A DNA stretch of 64,000 nt from Cinclus cinclus (taxonomy: Eukaryota; Chordata; Aves; Passeriformes; Cinclidae), in NCBI RefSeq assembly GCF_963662255.1, contig NC_085060.1, positions 11,595,630-11,659,629 of the forward strand, written 5' to 3'. Each line of letters begins with the position of its first letter. Within the stretch, counting starts at the first letter, position 1. Below the pieces are notes generated by a model that had not been told where the DNA came from, did not search any database, and was given only the letters and a program-made list of their open reading frames with translations. A program made the translations under genes and the position numbers. Shown here piece by piece: positions 15,061-28,344 of this stretch.

Positions 15061-18000
15061 AAATGTATTAATCTAAGAAGTTGTTAGGAGACAATTCTAC
15101 CATAGCTTTGGATCAGATGCTGCAGAAGAAAATGATATTTCACAACCCAGTACAGAACTGCAAAGCCTAATGGGAAAGATTTTTCTTTATTTCTATTGTT
15201 GCGGAACAGATCAGCATGCACAAACACACAGAAGAAAATGATGCAAATATCAATTTGTAAAGCTCCAGCTCTGCTAACTGAGCCCAAGTACTGAGATCCA
15301 ATGGCATCACCACCAGGAGGGGGGAAGAGATTTTTCTCAGGCAGGCACCAGCTGTGGCATTTGGTGACTCTTGTAAGGAAAATGAAGCAGAAAAATAAAG
15401 ATATGAAAACCAGCTGTAGGGTTGAATTTCCAAGAGTACCCTTGATAAGATCACCAAAGCCTCTCCACTGAGATCAGAAATATCTTTGCAAAGGAATCTG
15501 TTTTTTTTTTCACAAATATATTGTTGAAACAACTGCACATGGATCAACTCACTCAGCAGTATCTGCAATTCTTTTATTATCAGTTTAACTGAGAACAAAA
15601 TCATAGGATATTTATGTGTATTCTCTGAGAGAGGGTTTTTTTTCCCAACTGACCTCTTAAAATCTGCAGAATCAAGACCTTATGATACCTAAACTTGAGG
15701 ATCTCTCTTGGCAGTGAAAAGTCTCAGAGGCAGATCCACCTTCCTGAGTGTCTGGAAACAATCTCAGTGCTACTGGGGAAACTGGTACTAAGCAGTCAAC
15801 ATCCACAAGCCATTTCCAAGCCTTCAGCCATAACAGGAATTTGAGGGAGGAGAAAGGAAGGGAACAACAATGAAAGTAAGCACTGAGCATGAAACACAAA
15901 GAAAAGTAAGTTCATCTCTTCTTCTACAGTCCTGAAAACTAAACTTACATGAAAATAAACATGACAAATAAGATCGAACTGATGGGCAAGGACCAACTTA
16001 CATGAAGAGCTTGAGCAGATTAGCCTAGATCTTGCCTCTACACCTCTCAAACCCCAAAAGGAATAAAAAAAATAAGCTGATCTGAGAAATAACAACACAG
16101 CAGTGTGAAGAACCTTTCTGTAGGGTAAAAAGAAGTTATTAAATAAGGAACATGCCAAGCCAGAAGGTGCTGCATGAGCTTAAGACCCCCCCCTCTGACT
16201 CACAGGGTATTACCATGAACAGAAAACCATCAGTATGGGAAAAGTGAAGGGAAGTGGGAAAATGGCAGAAACTATAGGGAGTGTGGCTGGGCTGCCACGG
16301 CCCTGTTTGGGGTTTCAGTGTCTCTGGTTACAACCAAAGGTGAGGGAGGCTTTGAGGCCATGGCCTGGGACATGGAGGGGTTTCATGGACATGATCAAGG
16401 GAGCAGAGGGCTCAGCAGGCTGTTTAAAGGTGTCAGTCAATGCACAGCATGCAGGCAGCAGCTTCGCAGCTGTATGGTCCTGATTTATAATTAAAAGCAT
16501 TGCATAGTTTGAGTCCAACCAAATCCCACAGGGGAAAGGTGAACACAGAGGTGTCATCTATAGTTGGTAACTGCTTCTAAACCCAAGATAGCAAATCTTT
16601 TAATTCTTGTTTTGAAACATTACAGGAATTAGATCTGATCAGAGCCTTAAGGCTCTTATAAACATCTCTAGGGTGCTTGGACATCTTGTGTCTGATCATG
16701 CTCCCCAAAGCCTACCTGTTGTCATGCAGCAGGTGACAGGACAGCCTCCGTCCGAGTCGGAGCAGTGGCACAGGCAGAGGTTCCAATAGCTCCTTCCTTG
16801 CAGGAGAACTGTAATTCCCTAGGGTCCTGCTTCCTCACAGCAGCACTCAACAGAAAAAAACTTCAGGGCATTCCAACCGCTCGACAAATTAGCAGAATCA
16901 CGTTCCTCAAAATGGAAGCAGCATTTGTTGGAAAATCCCAGCTCTACAGAGATGGGGCAACTGAGAGGTGCTTCAAAAGATTTTATTCCATTATCAGTCT
17001 CACTGAAGGTGAACATAAGAAATGTTCAACTCCACGGCATTCTATCAGAAGCCAACTTATTTCCTGGTGAAAATACCTTATAGATGTTTTTTCAGCCTAT
17101 TAGCTTTTGCCACACAATGGTGCTAATACTTCTAACACCAATCACCTATTATTTTATCCCACCTTGTCTTGCCACAATGCATCTTTCACAGTTCTAATTC
17201 TCCAAAATATCTTTTTGCAAGGCCATTGTTTGAAACTTGTTTCTAGTTCAATCTCTCTCTCAACAATGTCTTCTCTATTCCATGGCCTTTCTAAGTGAGC
17301 ACACCTTATCTCAGAGTTTGCATACAGATGTACAAGACTGTTTCAGTCAGGCTTTGAGAATCCTTTACAAATCCATTTCTCACAAAGACTAATGTTGCAA
17401 AATTGAGCTTGCAGCCTATTATACTTGGAAAATCTATTGAGAGTCAGCCTTTCCTGTGATGCAAGAGTTTATGATTTCATTAGCTGTGCTAGAATACAAA
17501 TAAATTGAGATATTAATCAAAACAATTAAATGGAAGACAAAACTTGTTGAAAACAAAGTCTAGTAGGCTTTCCAAATGTGACTTTACAAGCACATTTTGT
17601 TACAACTGGGGTCTTATAAATTCCCTACCAACTTTTCATTCATTAGCAGGTCTTCACTGACCACATGTCAATTAATAAACCTGCAGACAAGCTGGATACT
17701 TTAAATTAATTTAATGTGTGAGAGAAAAGTTGGGGAAACTACAATTCTGCTCAATCTCCTCTGATTACTTCATCTGGCTTGGCCCCCCTGTCCAACTTCA
17801 TTGTGAACTAGCTCAGGGTTCTTCACTGAGATTTGACAGAGAAAAAGAACTATTTTTTGTACAGGTTAGATCTGATCTTGAGAACAAACAGGGTCACCAG
17901 ACCATCACAGCAATGGCTCATTGGAGGTGGTCAGGGTGATCTGCAGTGTAAGTGCATTTAGGAGTGAGGAAAGTACAGCTTCAGGGTAAGAAAAGGAACA

Positions 18001-18176
18001 GTGCCCTTTCCACCCTGCAGTGCTTCCAGTCCTAAACCTGCCAACACATAGGAACTGACTTCTAATAATGCCCACAGTATTCAAAATGTAATTTAAAAAA
18101 CAATATTGAAGCAAAACCATAAAGTCAGCTGGCACATGCATATGCACTTAGTCTTTCAACCTCCGACTGAGTTTAC

Positions 18177-18190
18177 AAAAAAAAAAAAAA
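18177..18190. repeat. A14 homopolymer
   Basis: A run of 14 adenines. No processed gene or SINE body with target-site duplications is seen next to it, so it is a simple repeat. Confidence 0.9.
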
Positions 18191-21100
18191 TGGTAAGAGA
18201 AGAAAGTTCATTTAATTGAGCTATGGACTGTGGAATACAGGCTGACTGAATTGGAAGCATAAAGAACTACTAAGGGCAGTTGCACATTCTTTTCCTGTTG
18301 TCTCTTCTCTGCTATCCCATTGCCAATGCAGGCATGCATGGAAATAGGAGGACCCATCCTGTAAGACTTTCCTCCTAGCAGTACAGTATGTATATAACAC
18401 AAGTCTCTAAAGTGAACCCCAGCTTTGAGTATGAGCAAGGAACACAGGGAGACTTGTGGAGAAATGGTTTCAGAAATAAAGTATTTTAAAACAAGAAGAC
18501 TTATTTTTATTCAATCATCTCAGTATGTATTTTTGTCATTCTGGGCAAACAGCCAGGAAGGGGAGGAAAAAAAAAATCTGCAATCCATGAAACAAGAGAA
18601 CATGTGAAAATCATAATGTTATGATTTAGCCATCTTTTCTACCTTCCACAAATACAATACATTATACTTTGAGTTTGAAATAGACTCTATTTTCTTCCAA
18701 ATTTCTTAAAGAAAGAATAAACTCTGCAGACATCATGAAAGGTGCCTCAGGGTGTGTCCAGCTGATGCTCTTCATGGCTTGCTCAGGGCTGGTGTGGGTG
18801 GACTCTGACAACCAGGGAACCCTCATTGCCCATTGTGGTTTCTGACAGGAAACCTGGAGGGCTTATTATGAGCACTTAAAGGCCAGGATCCCTTATTAAC
18901 CATTTCACTGTAGAATTATGCTAGAGCAAAATGGAGCTAATGCACTTTATAATGCAGCAAGACATTCTTGTGTCCTGACCTGTCATCCACTTGGAAAGAT
19001 GCTCTGTGAGAATCTAGTTAATATATTTCTCTCTTTTTAGCAGCATTTTTAAATACTCTTGTGGATACTGAGACAGGTGTCAGCTCAGGGAAACTGCTGC
19101 TTAAGTAGGTTGTTAGATGGGACTGCATTCACTGCTGGATGGAATAAAAAAACATTTCCTACATGTTTTATCCATGGAAAAAGAATAAATCACTTCAATA
19201 GTTTATTCTAGGATTCAAAGTGCACAGCATGAGAATATGTTGTTTCCTACAAGATCTTCAGGACCTCATTACTCTTTTTAAGGCTGGCTTCCACCAGCTA
19301 AATGCTTTTCACAAATTCTCTCTATTTCCCCCCCTCTTCTTTCCACCACAATTTGTTTCTGGGTAATCTCACCCCCCTCCCCAGCTTTAATGTGCACCTC
19401 TATTTCATTGTACATCATCCTTCTTTCCCTTTTTCCTCTGTCACCTTCTCACAACACATGACCACAGTTCATGGTGCATGAGGCCACTGCATCACACCAG
19501 TGAAAAGTGTATTTTTGATCTGGAGTAGCAACCTGCACACAGCTGAGCTTCCCAGGGTTAACCAAAGCCACCCAAGGCAGAGTTGAGGCCACTCATCCAC
19601 TTCTGTGCCAATGCTTTCAAGCCATATGATCCAGAAGTAAAAATAATTCTGGATTATTTAAAAGACTTCAGTGGGACATTGCCATAATTTTTGAAACCAC
19701 AATTTAGTAACTGAGAACATCTTATTTTCTAAAGCTTCTCCATGAAAATAGATGTTTTTCCTACACAAAAACCCAGAGTACTAGTATTTAAAATTAGTAT
19801 CCAAGTGAAGAAAGAATTTTCTACTCCTTAATTAACATAAGACCAATATAAGGATGTATATATCCCTGAGTTGAACAATTTTGCTTCTAATAAATTAGGC
19901 TTTTCAATGATTAAATTTTACTAATTTAAAATACTTGAATCTGGTTTATAAACATAATATATGGTTCTTAGTAAAGATCATCAGATTTCCTCAATTCCAA
20001 TATCTGCTTCCCTCTTAACCTGGAAGCCAATCTGCGCTCCAATCCAAGCACTCAATCATTGTCTCCTGCAAGTATTAAAAAACCAAGAATTTCCAACCTC
20101 AGTAGATCATAACAGATTATAAAATTGCCTTTATGACTGGACTAGAATACTGAGTTTCTTTTACTTTAATGCCACAGGAAAAATCCTCAAGTAGCGCAAG
20201 GCTGCAGAAATTCTGCTTCTATTTATGGATTTTCTCCCCTCTCTTAGTTTTACTGGCACAAATTCCTAAAACTAATAGTGGTGGTGTAGACAGCCTTGCC
20301 AGTAGCCTCATCTGCCCTTCTCTGGCATTATTAATACATCATGAGTGACCTCTAGGAAGGCCTCAAAGTGATCTGAAGACTCCTAAGCAGGAGATCCTCT
20401 AGAGGAACAACATACTGAACACTTCTTGCAATATTTCTCTTATAAAGTATTTCAGCAGCCTGAAAAACAGAGAAAAAAAGTATAAACTGAAAGGATTTAA
20501 GGGCCACCACAAACCTGTTAGCTCAGAGAGCTGTGAAGGATGGAAGGGAAGCACTACATCTGCTAAGTCTGAGTTTCATATTCTAGAGAACACAAAGATG
20601 GCAAGAGCCCACACTTCGGTCTGTGTTCAGAAACTACATTCCTCTTGAGAAAAACTGACAGGAAACAATTTAAAACCACAGGTGAACAAAATGTAGGTGA
20701 AATAGGAGAACCTCTCCTATCTAAAAGTGTAGCAGAGGAAGTGAGTAGCTTGAGGGTTGATAGAAGGCCCTAGATAGAAATACAAAGAGGAGGTAATTCC
20801 TCTCTCAAAGCATGGAGATGAAGAAGAGAAATAAGAAACAAGAGAACAAATTCCTCCACAGTCTCATTTTTCAGAGGAAGAAATGTGGCAATGGGTCTCT
20901 TCTACCACTTGGACCACAGCTATGTGCCAAGGTACTGTAGAATAGCTGAGGTGAACCCTAGCTAAGCCTTTAGAAGTGCCATAAAATCTGCAGAGGCAAA
21001 ATTATTTGCTCCTTACAGTAGTATCTCTTTTAGCTTTTAGTAACCACAAAACACAGAGAATGTGGAATTTTCACTAAGAGCATAACTCAACCAATAAAAC

Positions 21101-22794
21101 TGAAGATCAAGGAAGTTCTCTTCATTTGTCGGGTCACTAAGTGGCAGCACATGCTTAATTTCATAAATAATTCAAGGTAATAGGAAGTATTAACTTTAAA
21201 GTAATTATTAGCAAAAATAGTGCTTTCTATAGGAAGCACAACCAGCAGCATAAACAAATACTTGTATCCTTGGGAATAATTACATTTATATTCATCAAAT
21301 GCATATTTTTCAAGGACATCAGTGTAGATAAGCATGGGGTAGGGCATAGCATTTCTTGCAACTTATGTATGATGCTGCATGGAAAAAACGTATTTGGCAC
21401 AATTACAGTTTCAGAAAGGAAGTAGGGTGAGATATGCTGCAACAGAATACAGACAAATCCAGACATTTTAGCAGTAGAAATTAAAAGTCAGAATTCTTCA
21501 TCCATTTATATGGTACCACTCTTGTTAGTGCTCCTAAATAAAGTTGACTCCACTAGGAATGGACTTTTTTTGTTTCTCCCCAATGTTAGGACAGGTTCCC
21601 TGGAATACTGCACTTCTCAAACCATCAATAATGCATCAGAACAAATGAGAGCAATCCAAACAAACAATTCATATTCCCTGGCTAGACTGTGTGTGTCATC
21701 CACACCCATTAATAAAACAGAACTCTTCAATAAACTAAGGATAATGTTTCATTCAGAAACCAGGCAATACTGGGCAGGATTTGTGTCAACTCTCCAGCAG
21801 AGCAGGTGAATTATTTGGTATACTGTCATGTTGGTTGTATAGCATGATAATCACTATACAGCTGAAAACTGGGAAACAACCATCAAATTACCTGTAAATT
21901 AAAAAGCCCTCAGGGCACACATCACATCTCTCACTGAGCTGAGATCTGTATGTTTGCATACATATATTTTTAATGCTGTCAATCAATCATTATGTGCTGT
22001 GTGCAGAAATTACATTAACCAGTGTATGGATTTGCAAAGCAGGACTACAACAGATTGTGAATGTTACGGAGAGCCAGGGTAGGAAGCAGATCACTAACTT
22101 AATGTTACAGAACTTCATAAATTGAATGGGTTTTGAAAGCATTATTTTCAGGGGAAAGTTGTAGGAAGCTGGTTTATCACTTAACTATTTGTCTAATCTT
22201 CTGAACACATTCCTTACTGCAATATGACATTTGGTTGTTTTTTCTGAAATCTTAACCATTTGGAATGAACCTCTCACACCAGGTCCCTACCTTATGGTGT
22301 TCAGGGAAGCAGGACAGTTACTCGCATTCACCCAGACATCTCTGAGGATGATGTTGGGGACAATGTGTTTTCAATATGTCACTGCAGACTGCTACTTTGA
22401 AATGCTCCAGGGCCTTCAGCTGTTGCTGGAACAGAAGATTTGCAAATTGTAGTAGCATTAGCCTCTATGTCAGTCTTGTATCCAAACTGAATGCACACAA
22501 GTCGTCAGAGGCCCCTGGGTAACCAAAGAATGCTCTCACCACACTGTAGAGAGGCTGAGGAGACTTCAGCCCAAGGATATAGTGCTCAGATCTCTGCTCT
22601 TGCTGTTCCCTGCACTCATCCAGCAAGGACAGCACGAGGGAACGAGCCAGTCAGAGGTTTCCTCCTTCTGCACTCCCAAAGACCTCTGCTTAAAGGCACT
22701 TAAGTATGATGGAGAAGACAGACAGATGATCGAAACTACTACAGAAGAGAGAAGATATGATGAAACCATCTGGACAGAAACCAGATAAGTAGAA

Positions 22795-23090
22795 ACAAGA
22801 AGTAAGGAGGAATCATTAAAAACAGAATAAATAGAAAAGGAGAGAAAGGAGGAACATGCAAAACCAATTTGAGCAGAACAGTGAGATCAGATCTCTTGAA
22901 GACTGCTGTGATAACTAGAATCTGAATGCAAGGTCCATGAGGAAGAAATTAGGTAAAGAAGAAATTAAGTAAGAGAAAAGCTCTGGGGAAAAGCTCAGAG
23001 TTGGAAAGAAAGCACCGGGGACAAGACCGAGGAAAGAACTCAACTTCAAGGAAAGGAGTGGAGAGACAAAAAAAATAGACAGCTTCCTAC
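22795..23090. repeat. Purine-rich low-complexity stretch with a small tandem duplication
   Basis: Nearly 300 bases are strongly biased to A and G on the plus strand. GAAGAAATTAGGTAAA is followed at once by GAAGAAATTAAGTAAG (about 22942-22974), a tandem duplication with two differences. No coding or RNA feature recognised. Confidence 0.6.
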
Positions 23091-24899
23091 TGCTATCAAA
23101 CATTTGCCAGCTCAAGTAGTATTGGTAATGGTAATATTTCATTCAAATGGTAATATTTGAACCTTGATGTTAGAAACTACTCAAAACCAACTGATGCCAG
23201 ATGATAATTACACTTCTTATTTTGCTTTTTAAAATAAATCGACAGAGTTGTAACTTCAGTCAGTGAGAGCTATTCTTAGTCATATATTGCACTAATATTT
23301 GAAGTATTCTAAAAAACAAAAATCTTGTGCTGAGCAGTTCAAACTAGATGCCCAAGTTTAGCAGGTATTTTTCACTTAATTTATATTAATGTGAATCCCT
23401 ACCCATAACATGGAGGTAAATATCCCCCACTGTTTCCCAGGGTTATTGCAAAGAGAAATACATAAACATAGATGAAGTGTTTGAATAGCACAGTGATGAA
23501 CATCATAGTGATGAGCACCACAGAACTGTGAATAGTTCAAGTTATATGTCAGTCAGGTTTTGTTTTAAAAGCACAGCGAGGGAATGTGACCACAACGAGC
23601 TCCAACAGCAGTGTTCTGTGAGCTGGCAATTACAGGGCATCTGAGCAGCTCAGTCCAGCTCAGCACTGGTGGCAAAGCCCAGTCACAACTTGTTTTGTTT
23701 AAAAGAGTAGCACTACTTTTATTTGACTTCTTCCTCGGGTGAAAACATTTGTTTGAACTGGGAGTTTTACCTAAGGAAGGGCTGCATGATTTGACATTAA
23801 TTGAGCCAGTTGCCAGAACAGGAAGAGAACATAGTCTTGTGCTCCAGAATTTCTAAAATTCAAGCACTTTGCTGGCATTATCAGACATAGTTATGATACC
23901 TCATTATAAATTAACTTTTAAGTGTTAATAATAGCTCAGGGCAAAGGCACTCATTATGTGTAAATACACGTGACTAAATTAATTCAATTATTGCTACCAT
24001 TCACATGCAGACTAATCCATACATTCTATGAATGAGAAGGTTTCAGCCCTGATGGATAAACCCATTTATATGGAAGCAGAATTTGCTTCATCACGTTGCT
24101 ACAAAAAATACTGAAATCTCTACATTTATTCCTCATATAGGCAAAGATCATAGAGAAGTGAGCAGGGGGATGAAATAAGAATGTGTGTTTATTGTGTATA
24201 TCACTATGCCATGAAATCAAACAGAACATGTTCCCAAGGAAGTTGGAATAGTGATCTTCTGTATTGTGAATAGTAACGTGCCAAGGGAAAGAGGTCTGGA
24301 ACAAAAGAAACTCATGTTCCTATATTCCTTGGTTAGTATAAACTTTCACTGGGAAATTAAAGGTTTCTGGCAAAAAGAATTTAACAATGTGTTGCCATCT
24401 CTGTTAAACTTGAATGATTAAAAACATTTTCTAGGCCAAGGGTCATCGTTTCCTATGCCTTCAGGTTGATAGGGCAGTCACGAAGGGTAATGCTCCAGTG
24501 TGAGGTAACAAAATGCCTTTAGTTCATTCCTTTGTTTCACTAGAAGCAGCAGTTACAAAAGAAGAGTAGTGCACAACAGAAACAGATAATGAAAGGCAGC
24601 CTTTTCCACAGACCAAATATGTTTGTACATGCATTTAAAAACATTGTTCTATTGCAGTAAAGTTAATATACTATTTTATATTCAAATATAAGTCAGATTT
24701 CTCTGGTTCTCGATGAACAATGGTAGCACCCGATTTACATTTGTATCAAAGCAATTTAACTTCTTCCAATGGTCTCAAAATAGTCACATTCCAGCCCATG
24801 GATAAGAAAATTCCTGTTAGTTCTATTCCAAAGAAACAGTCGATAACGTTTAGACAAGCAGAATTCTCCTCACAATAATTTTTAGTTAAGAACTGCCTC

Positions 24900-25500
24900 A
24901 CACCAAGTGCAGGACTCTGCACTCCATCTTGTCAAATTTCACAAGATTTGTGCAGATTCACCTATCCAGCCTATCCAGGTCCTCTGGATTGCATCCCCAT
25001 AGCTTGGTGTCACTGGCAAACCTGCTGAAGGTGCCCTTGATCCCACTCTTCATGGCACAACAAAGATGTTAAATTGCACTGGTTCCATTTCTGACCTGAG
25101 GAATGTCACTTACTCCTCACTGGCTTCCACTTGGGCATTGAGATGTTGACCACAGCTCTTTAAGTCCAACCATCCATCCAAGTGGTCCTGCTATCAAATT
25201 CACGGCTCTCCAGCTTAGATAGAAGGATGCCATGAGGACAATGGCAAATGCTTTGCACAGTTCCAACAGATGATGTCAGTTTTTCCTCCCTTATCCACCA
25301 ACACTGTAACCCTGTCACAAAAAGCCACCAAATCTGTCAGGCATGATTTGCCCTAAATGATGTTGGCACCAATCACCTCCTTATTTTCCATGTGTCTTAG
25401 CACAGTTTCCAAGAGGATTTGCTCCCTGACCATGCCCAGCATCAAAGAAAACTCACCAGCCTGTAGTTTCCTAGGTCTAACTTCAATTTCCATGTTAAGC
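24900..25500 (-). mobile_element. CR1 LINE fragment, reverse-transcriptase region of ORF2
   Basis: The plus strand carries the typical antisense CR1 string: GATTGCATCCCCATAGCTTG, GGTGTCACTGGCAAACCTGC, CACAACAAAGATGTTAAA, CACAGCTCTTTAAGTCCAAC, AATCACCTCCTTATTTTCCA. On the minus strand this decodes as pieces of the CR1 ORF2 palm/thumb region, including LRHMENKEVIG and FASDTKL. The aspartate pair of the catalytic FADD box is broken: the first Asp is Ser (25012-25014). Numerous indels and stops make it a dead copy. It is 5'-truncated like most CR1 insertions and also lacks the 3' end, so it was probably cut by later deletion. Confidence 0.9.
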
Positions 25501-26599
25501 ATTTGGCAAGACGCACAGATACTGCTCAAGAGATACACCACATCCCCAGTTCAAAATTTTCCAGAGGAAGTATTCAGCAAAGCCTGCTTCTAACAGAGAT
25601 GAAATATAATTACAGGTGAGATATGTTGCACAGACAGACACTTTGCAGATCAGCTACTCAAAATGCAAACTGGATTAATTAGCAGTGTCCACCCTAAATA
25701 AAGAGCCCTAGGAACCAAAAATTAGATCTATCTGGACCCATCAAAAGACTACACACCAACTGCCTCCAACTGAGGCAGAAAAGAAAAAACACTGGAATAG
25801 AAGAAAAACTTTAAAAGAAACAGACCCTGCTATACCTGGAAACAGAAGTGCAAACTGCACAGGATACAAAGAAGATGTGATTAACACCTTGTCAGGGGAG
25901 GGCAACAATGCAGACTGATAATAAAAGGAAGGTTCTCATCTAATCTTGGCACAGTTTGATTAGATGTAGATTTCTTTAATTTCTTTGCTTAAATCTTTAA
26001 TAAACTTTTGTCTGCTTGGGTTGCCATAGATAAATATCTTGACCTGTATTTTACCAAAAAATCCCCTTTATTTAATGATTAACTGATTATTGCACAAGTC
26101 CTTCTGTGATGTGTAGGCATTATTATTTTATAAATGAATCCCACCAGCTCGTTTTGTGAAGATGTACCATCTTCAGATTCAATAAGCTTCCTGCATAAAC
26201 AAGAAATCAAATGGCCTTTGTCCTTATTAGCTAATAGAAAGTTATTTTTTTAGAGTTAATTTTTGGGCTTGGGCCAGTTGCCAAATATTTACAGCAGCTG
26301 CTACATCTAAAGACAATACACAGAAGTCAGAGATGGAAAGATCTATTGGGTTATTTCCTTTGACTACAAACTGATGAAGAACAGCAATCAATAATCACAT
26401 GCTTGTCACATCCTCCGCAGTATGTACTCAAATGTGTTGGCTGGTTTTAAACAACTGCAGCCACAAAACCTCTACCATTTCATTTATTGCTTCATACTAC
26501 TCTAAAACAGACAAGTTGGAAAAATTTAATAGTCAGTAGAAACCTCATAGCTTTACAGAAAGAAAGAGCCAATGCACCCATCCAGTCTGATCAGCTTCA

Positions 26600-26800
26600 C
26601 AGTCAGAACAAGTTTTAATCAGTGACCCTCACATTAACCCTCAAAGCACAAGAGCTCCAAGTAGTAAAAACTTACGGTCCCTTGGCAAATTATTCCCATG
26701 TTGAATGACTACACTGTTTAGAAATGGTCTCTGATTTCATATTCAAATTCCTCAGACTGCCAGTTACAGCTCCTGAACCAGCACTGCTGGGTCTGTGTCT
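26600..26800 (-). mobile_element. Very old CR1-type LINE 3' fragment
   Basis: GTCCCTTGGCAAATTATTCC, then ACACTGTTTAGAAATGG and CAAATTCCTCAGACTGCCAG, follow the order of an ancient CR1 consensus seen in birds and reptiles (from memory: CCCTTGGTAA.TTGTTCC, CTCACTGTTAAAAATT, TTGAATTTGTCTGGCTTC). Divergence is heavy and the ends are not definable. It is much older than the other three CR1 pieces. Confidence 0.5.
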
Positions 26801-28344
26801 GCCAGCAGACAGTTCTGCTGCATATTCTGCATGGTGCTCCTGGTGATGACAGCATCACCCAGGATGTGGGAGAACTACAGAGCTCCTCCCTCCCTGCACC
26901 CCATACTCCTTTCAATTATCTGAGTAACAACTTAGACTTTCTCTACAGATTCAGGCCTTTAAAAAACCTTTTCCTTGAATAACAAGTCCCAAAGACACAA
27001 CTACATTTTGCGCTACTCTGAGATTCTTTGATTTTATACATCCCTGGTGTTGAAATGCTCAGAAGTGGCTAATCTAAGAAATCTTAATGACAGCTGCTAT
27101 ATTTCATAGTTCCTTGACAAGACACATGTACACATACAGCCTTAAGCAGCATTTGACTTGTTGGCTCCATTTATCTCATTTACTGGCCCTTAAGGCCCCT
27201 TTCAGCATTATTGCTTTCCAAAGTAGCTCCTATTAAATATTTTATATTTGGTTACTATCCCCCACACTGAATTTCATCCAATTTGCTGTGTATCCTTTTT
27301 GGATCTTTGAAATGTTTGCTATCGACTTGTATGTCAGGGATGATGTTTTAATGTCTGCAGTTTAAATATCAGATAAAAATCACATTTCTGACACATTTCC
27401 TGACAATTTCTCATAAATATTTTTATGTCCCTAACACTGTCATGTTATCAACCTCACATTTCAGGTATTAAAAGCCCAACCAGCTAGATTTTAATACTGA
27501 AATAAACACCTACATTTTTTATAATTTAAAAATGGAAAATACTATATTTAATTATATTGTATAATCAATGTTTCAAAACATAGGCAACAGCAATAAAGGC
27601 AGCAATGGCCTGTTTCCACTACTACTACTTCTGTGTGACAAAACACTATCTAATGCAAACAGTAAATATTACTGCCTGGAAGCATGTTTTGGGAGATTAG
27701 AAAATGGCCAGTTGATAAGATTAACAAAGTTAACTAAGATTTGCTTATGTCCTGTCTCTATGTCAGTGTGTTTTTCTGATTAGCCTTATTTTTTGCATTT
27801 CTTCTATTTCATTAACTGATAAAGCTTCATTGCACATACTGAACATAAGTACGCCTTTCTAGTAATACTAGACAACCTGGAAAGAAGAGGCAATCTGGTG
27901 TAAAGAACACAGAGGATTTCAAAATACTTCTTTAAAAATTCTACCCAGCAGAATGGCAGTAACTATGGCTTTCTCCATACTTTCACTACAGTTCGTCACG
28001 TCTCAGACTCGGAAATAGCAGCTCAATGAAACCAGGTTTTCGATTTATTGATATTTTCTTTTAGGATGACTCTAAGTTTCAGTCACAGTTAGCAGTTTAT
28101 CCCAGAACTGAGGTGACCCAGAAGCATGCCAGCAGCATGTCTCTAACTAATCTCCTGGATACCTTCATGTTGGCAGAATAAGCTACCATAGAGAGAAAAA
28201 TCAAGAAACTAATTCAAAGATGAGGAGTTAAGAAATGCCACTGAATTTGCTAAGTATTTATAATCAACCAGGTTAGATGAGGTTATTTCCTGTTCTGCTA
28301 GTCTTAAGGATATAAAATAGCCAATAAGGAAAAAAAACCCACCC
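26801..28344. other. No gene recognised; ancient repeat-like debris possible
   Basis: The stretch 27150-27400 (around GGATCTTTGAAATGTTTGCT) has the look of old interspersed repeat sequence but could not be assigned. The rest is AT-rich with no exon signal. Confidence 0.5.

Larger units (their letters stand above)
11708..24899. other. No gene recognised; inferred TENM1 intron
   Basis: Long unremarkable sequence. It holds the small repeats at 15011, 18177 and 22795 and several purine-rich patches (for example 20690-20880). Chance open frames reach 145 codons at 15167-15604 on the minus strand, but this one lacks any family resemblance and overlaps others in different frames. No ERV internal sequence follows the LTR at 11159. 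Confidence 0.6.

Noticed and set aside
15167..15604. 145-codon minus-strand open frame
   Set aside because: No motif or family resemblance, AT-rich hydrophobic composition, overlapped by another frame, no splice or promoter context.
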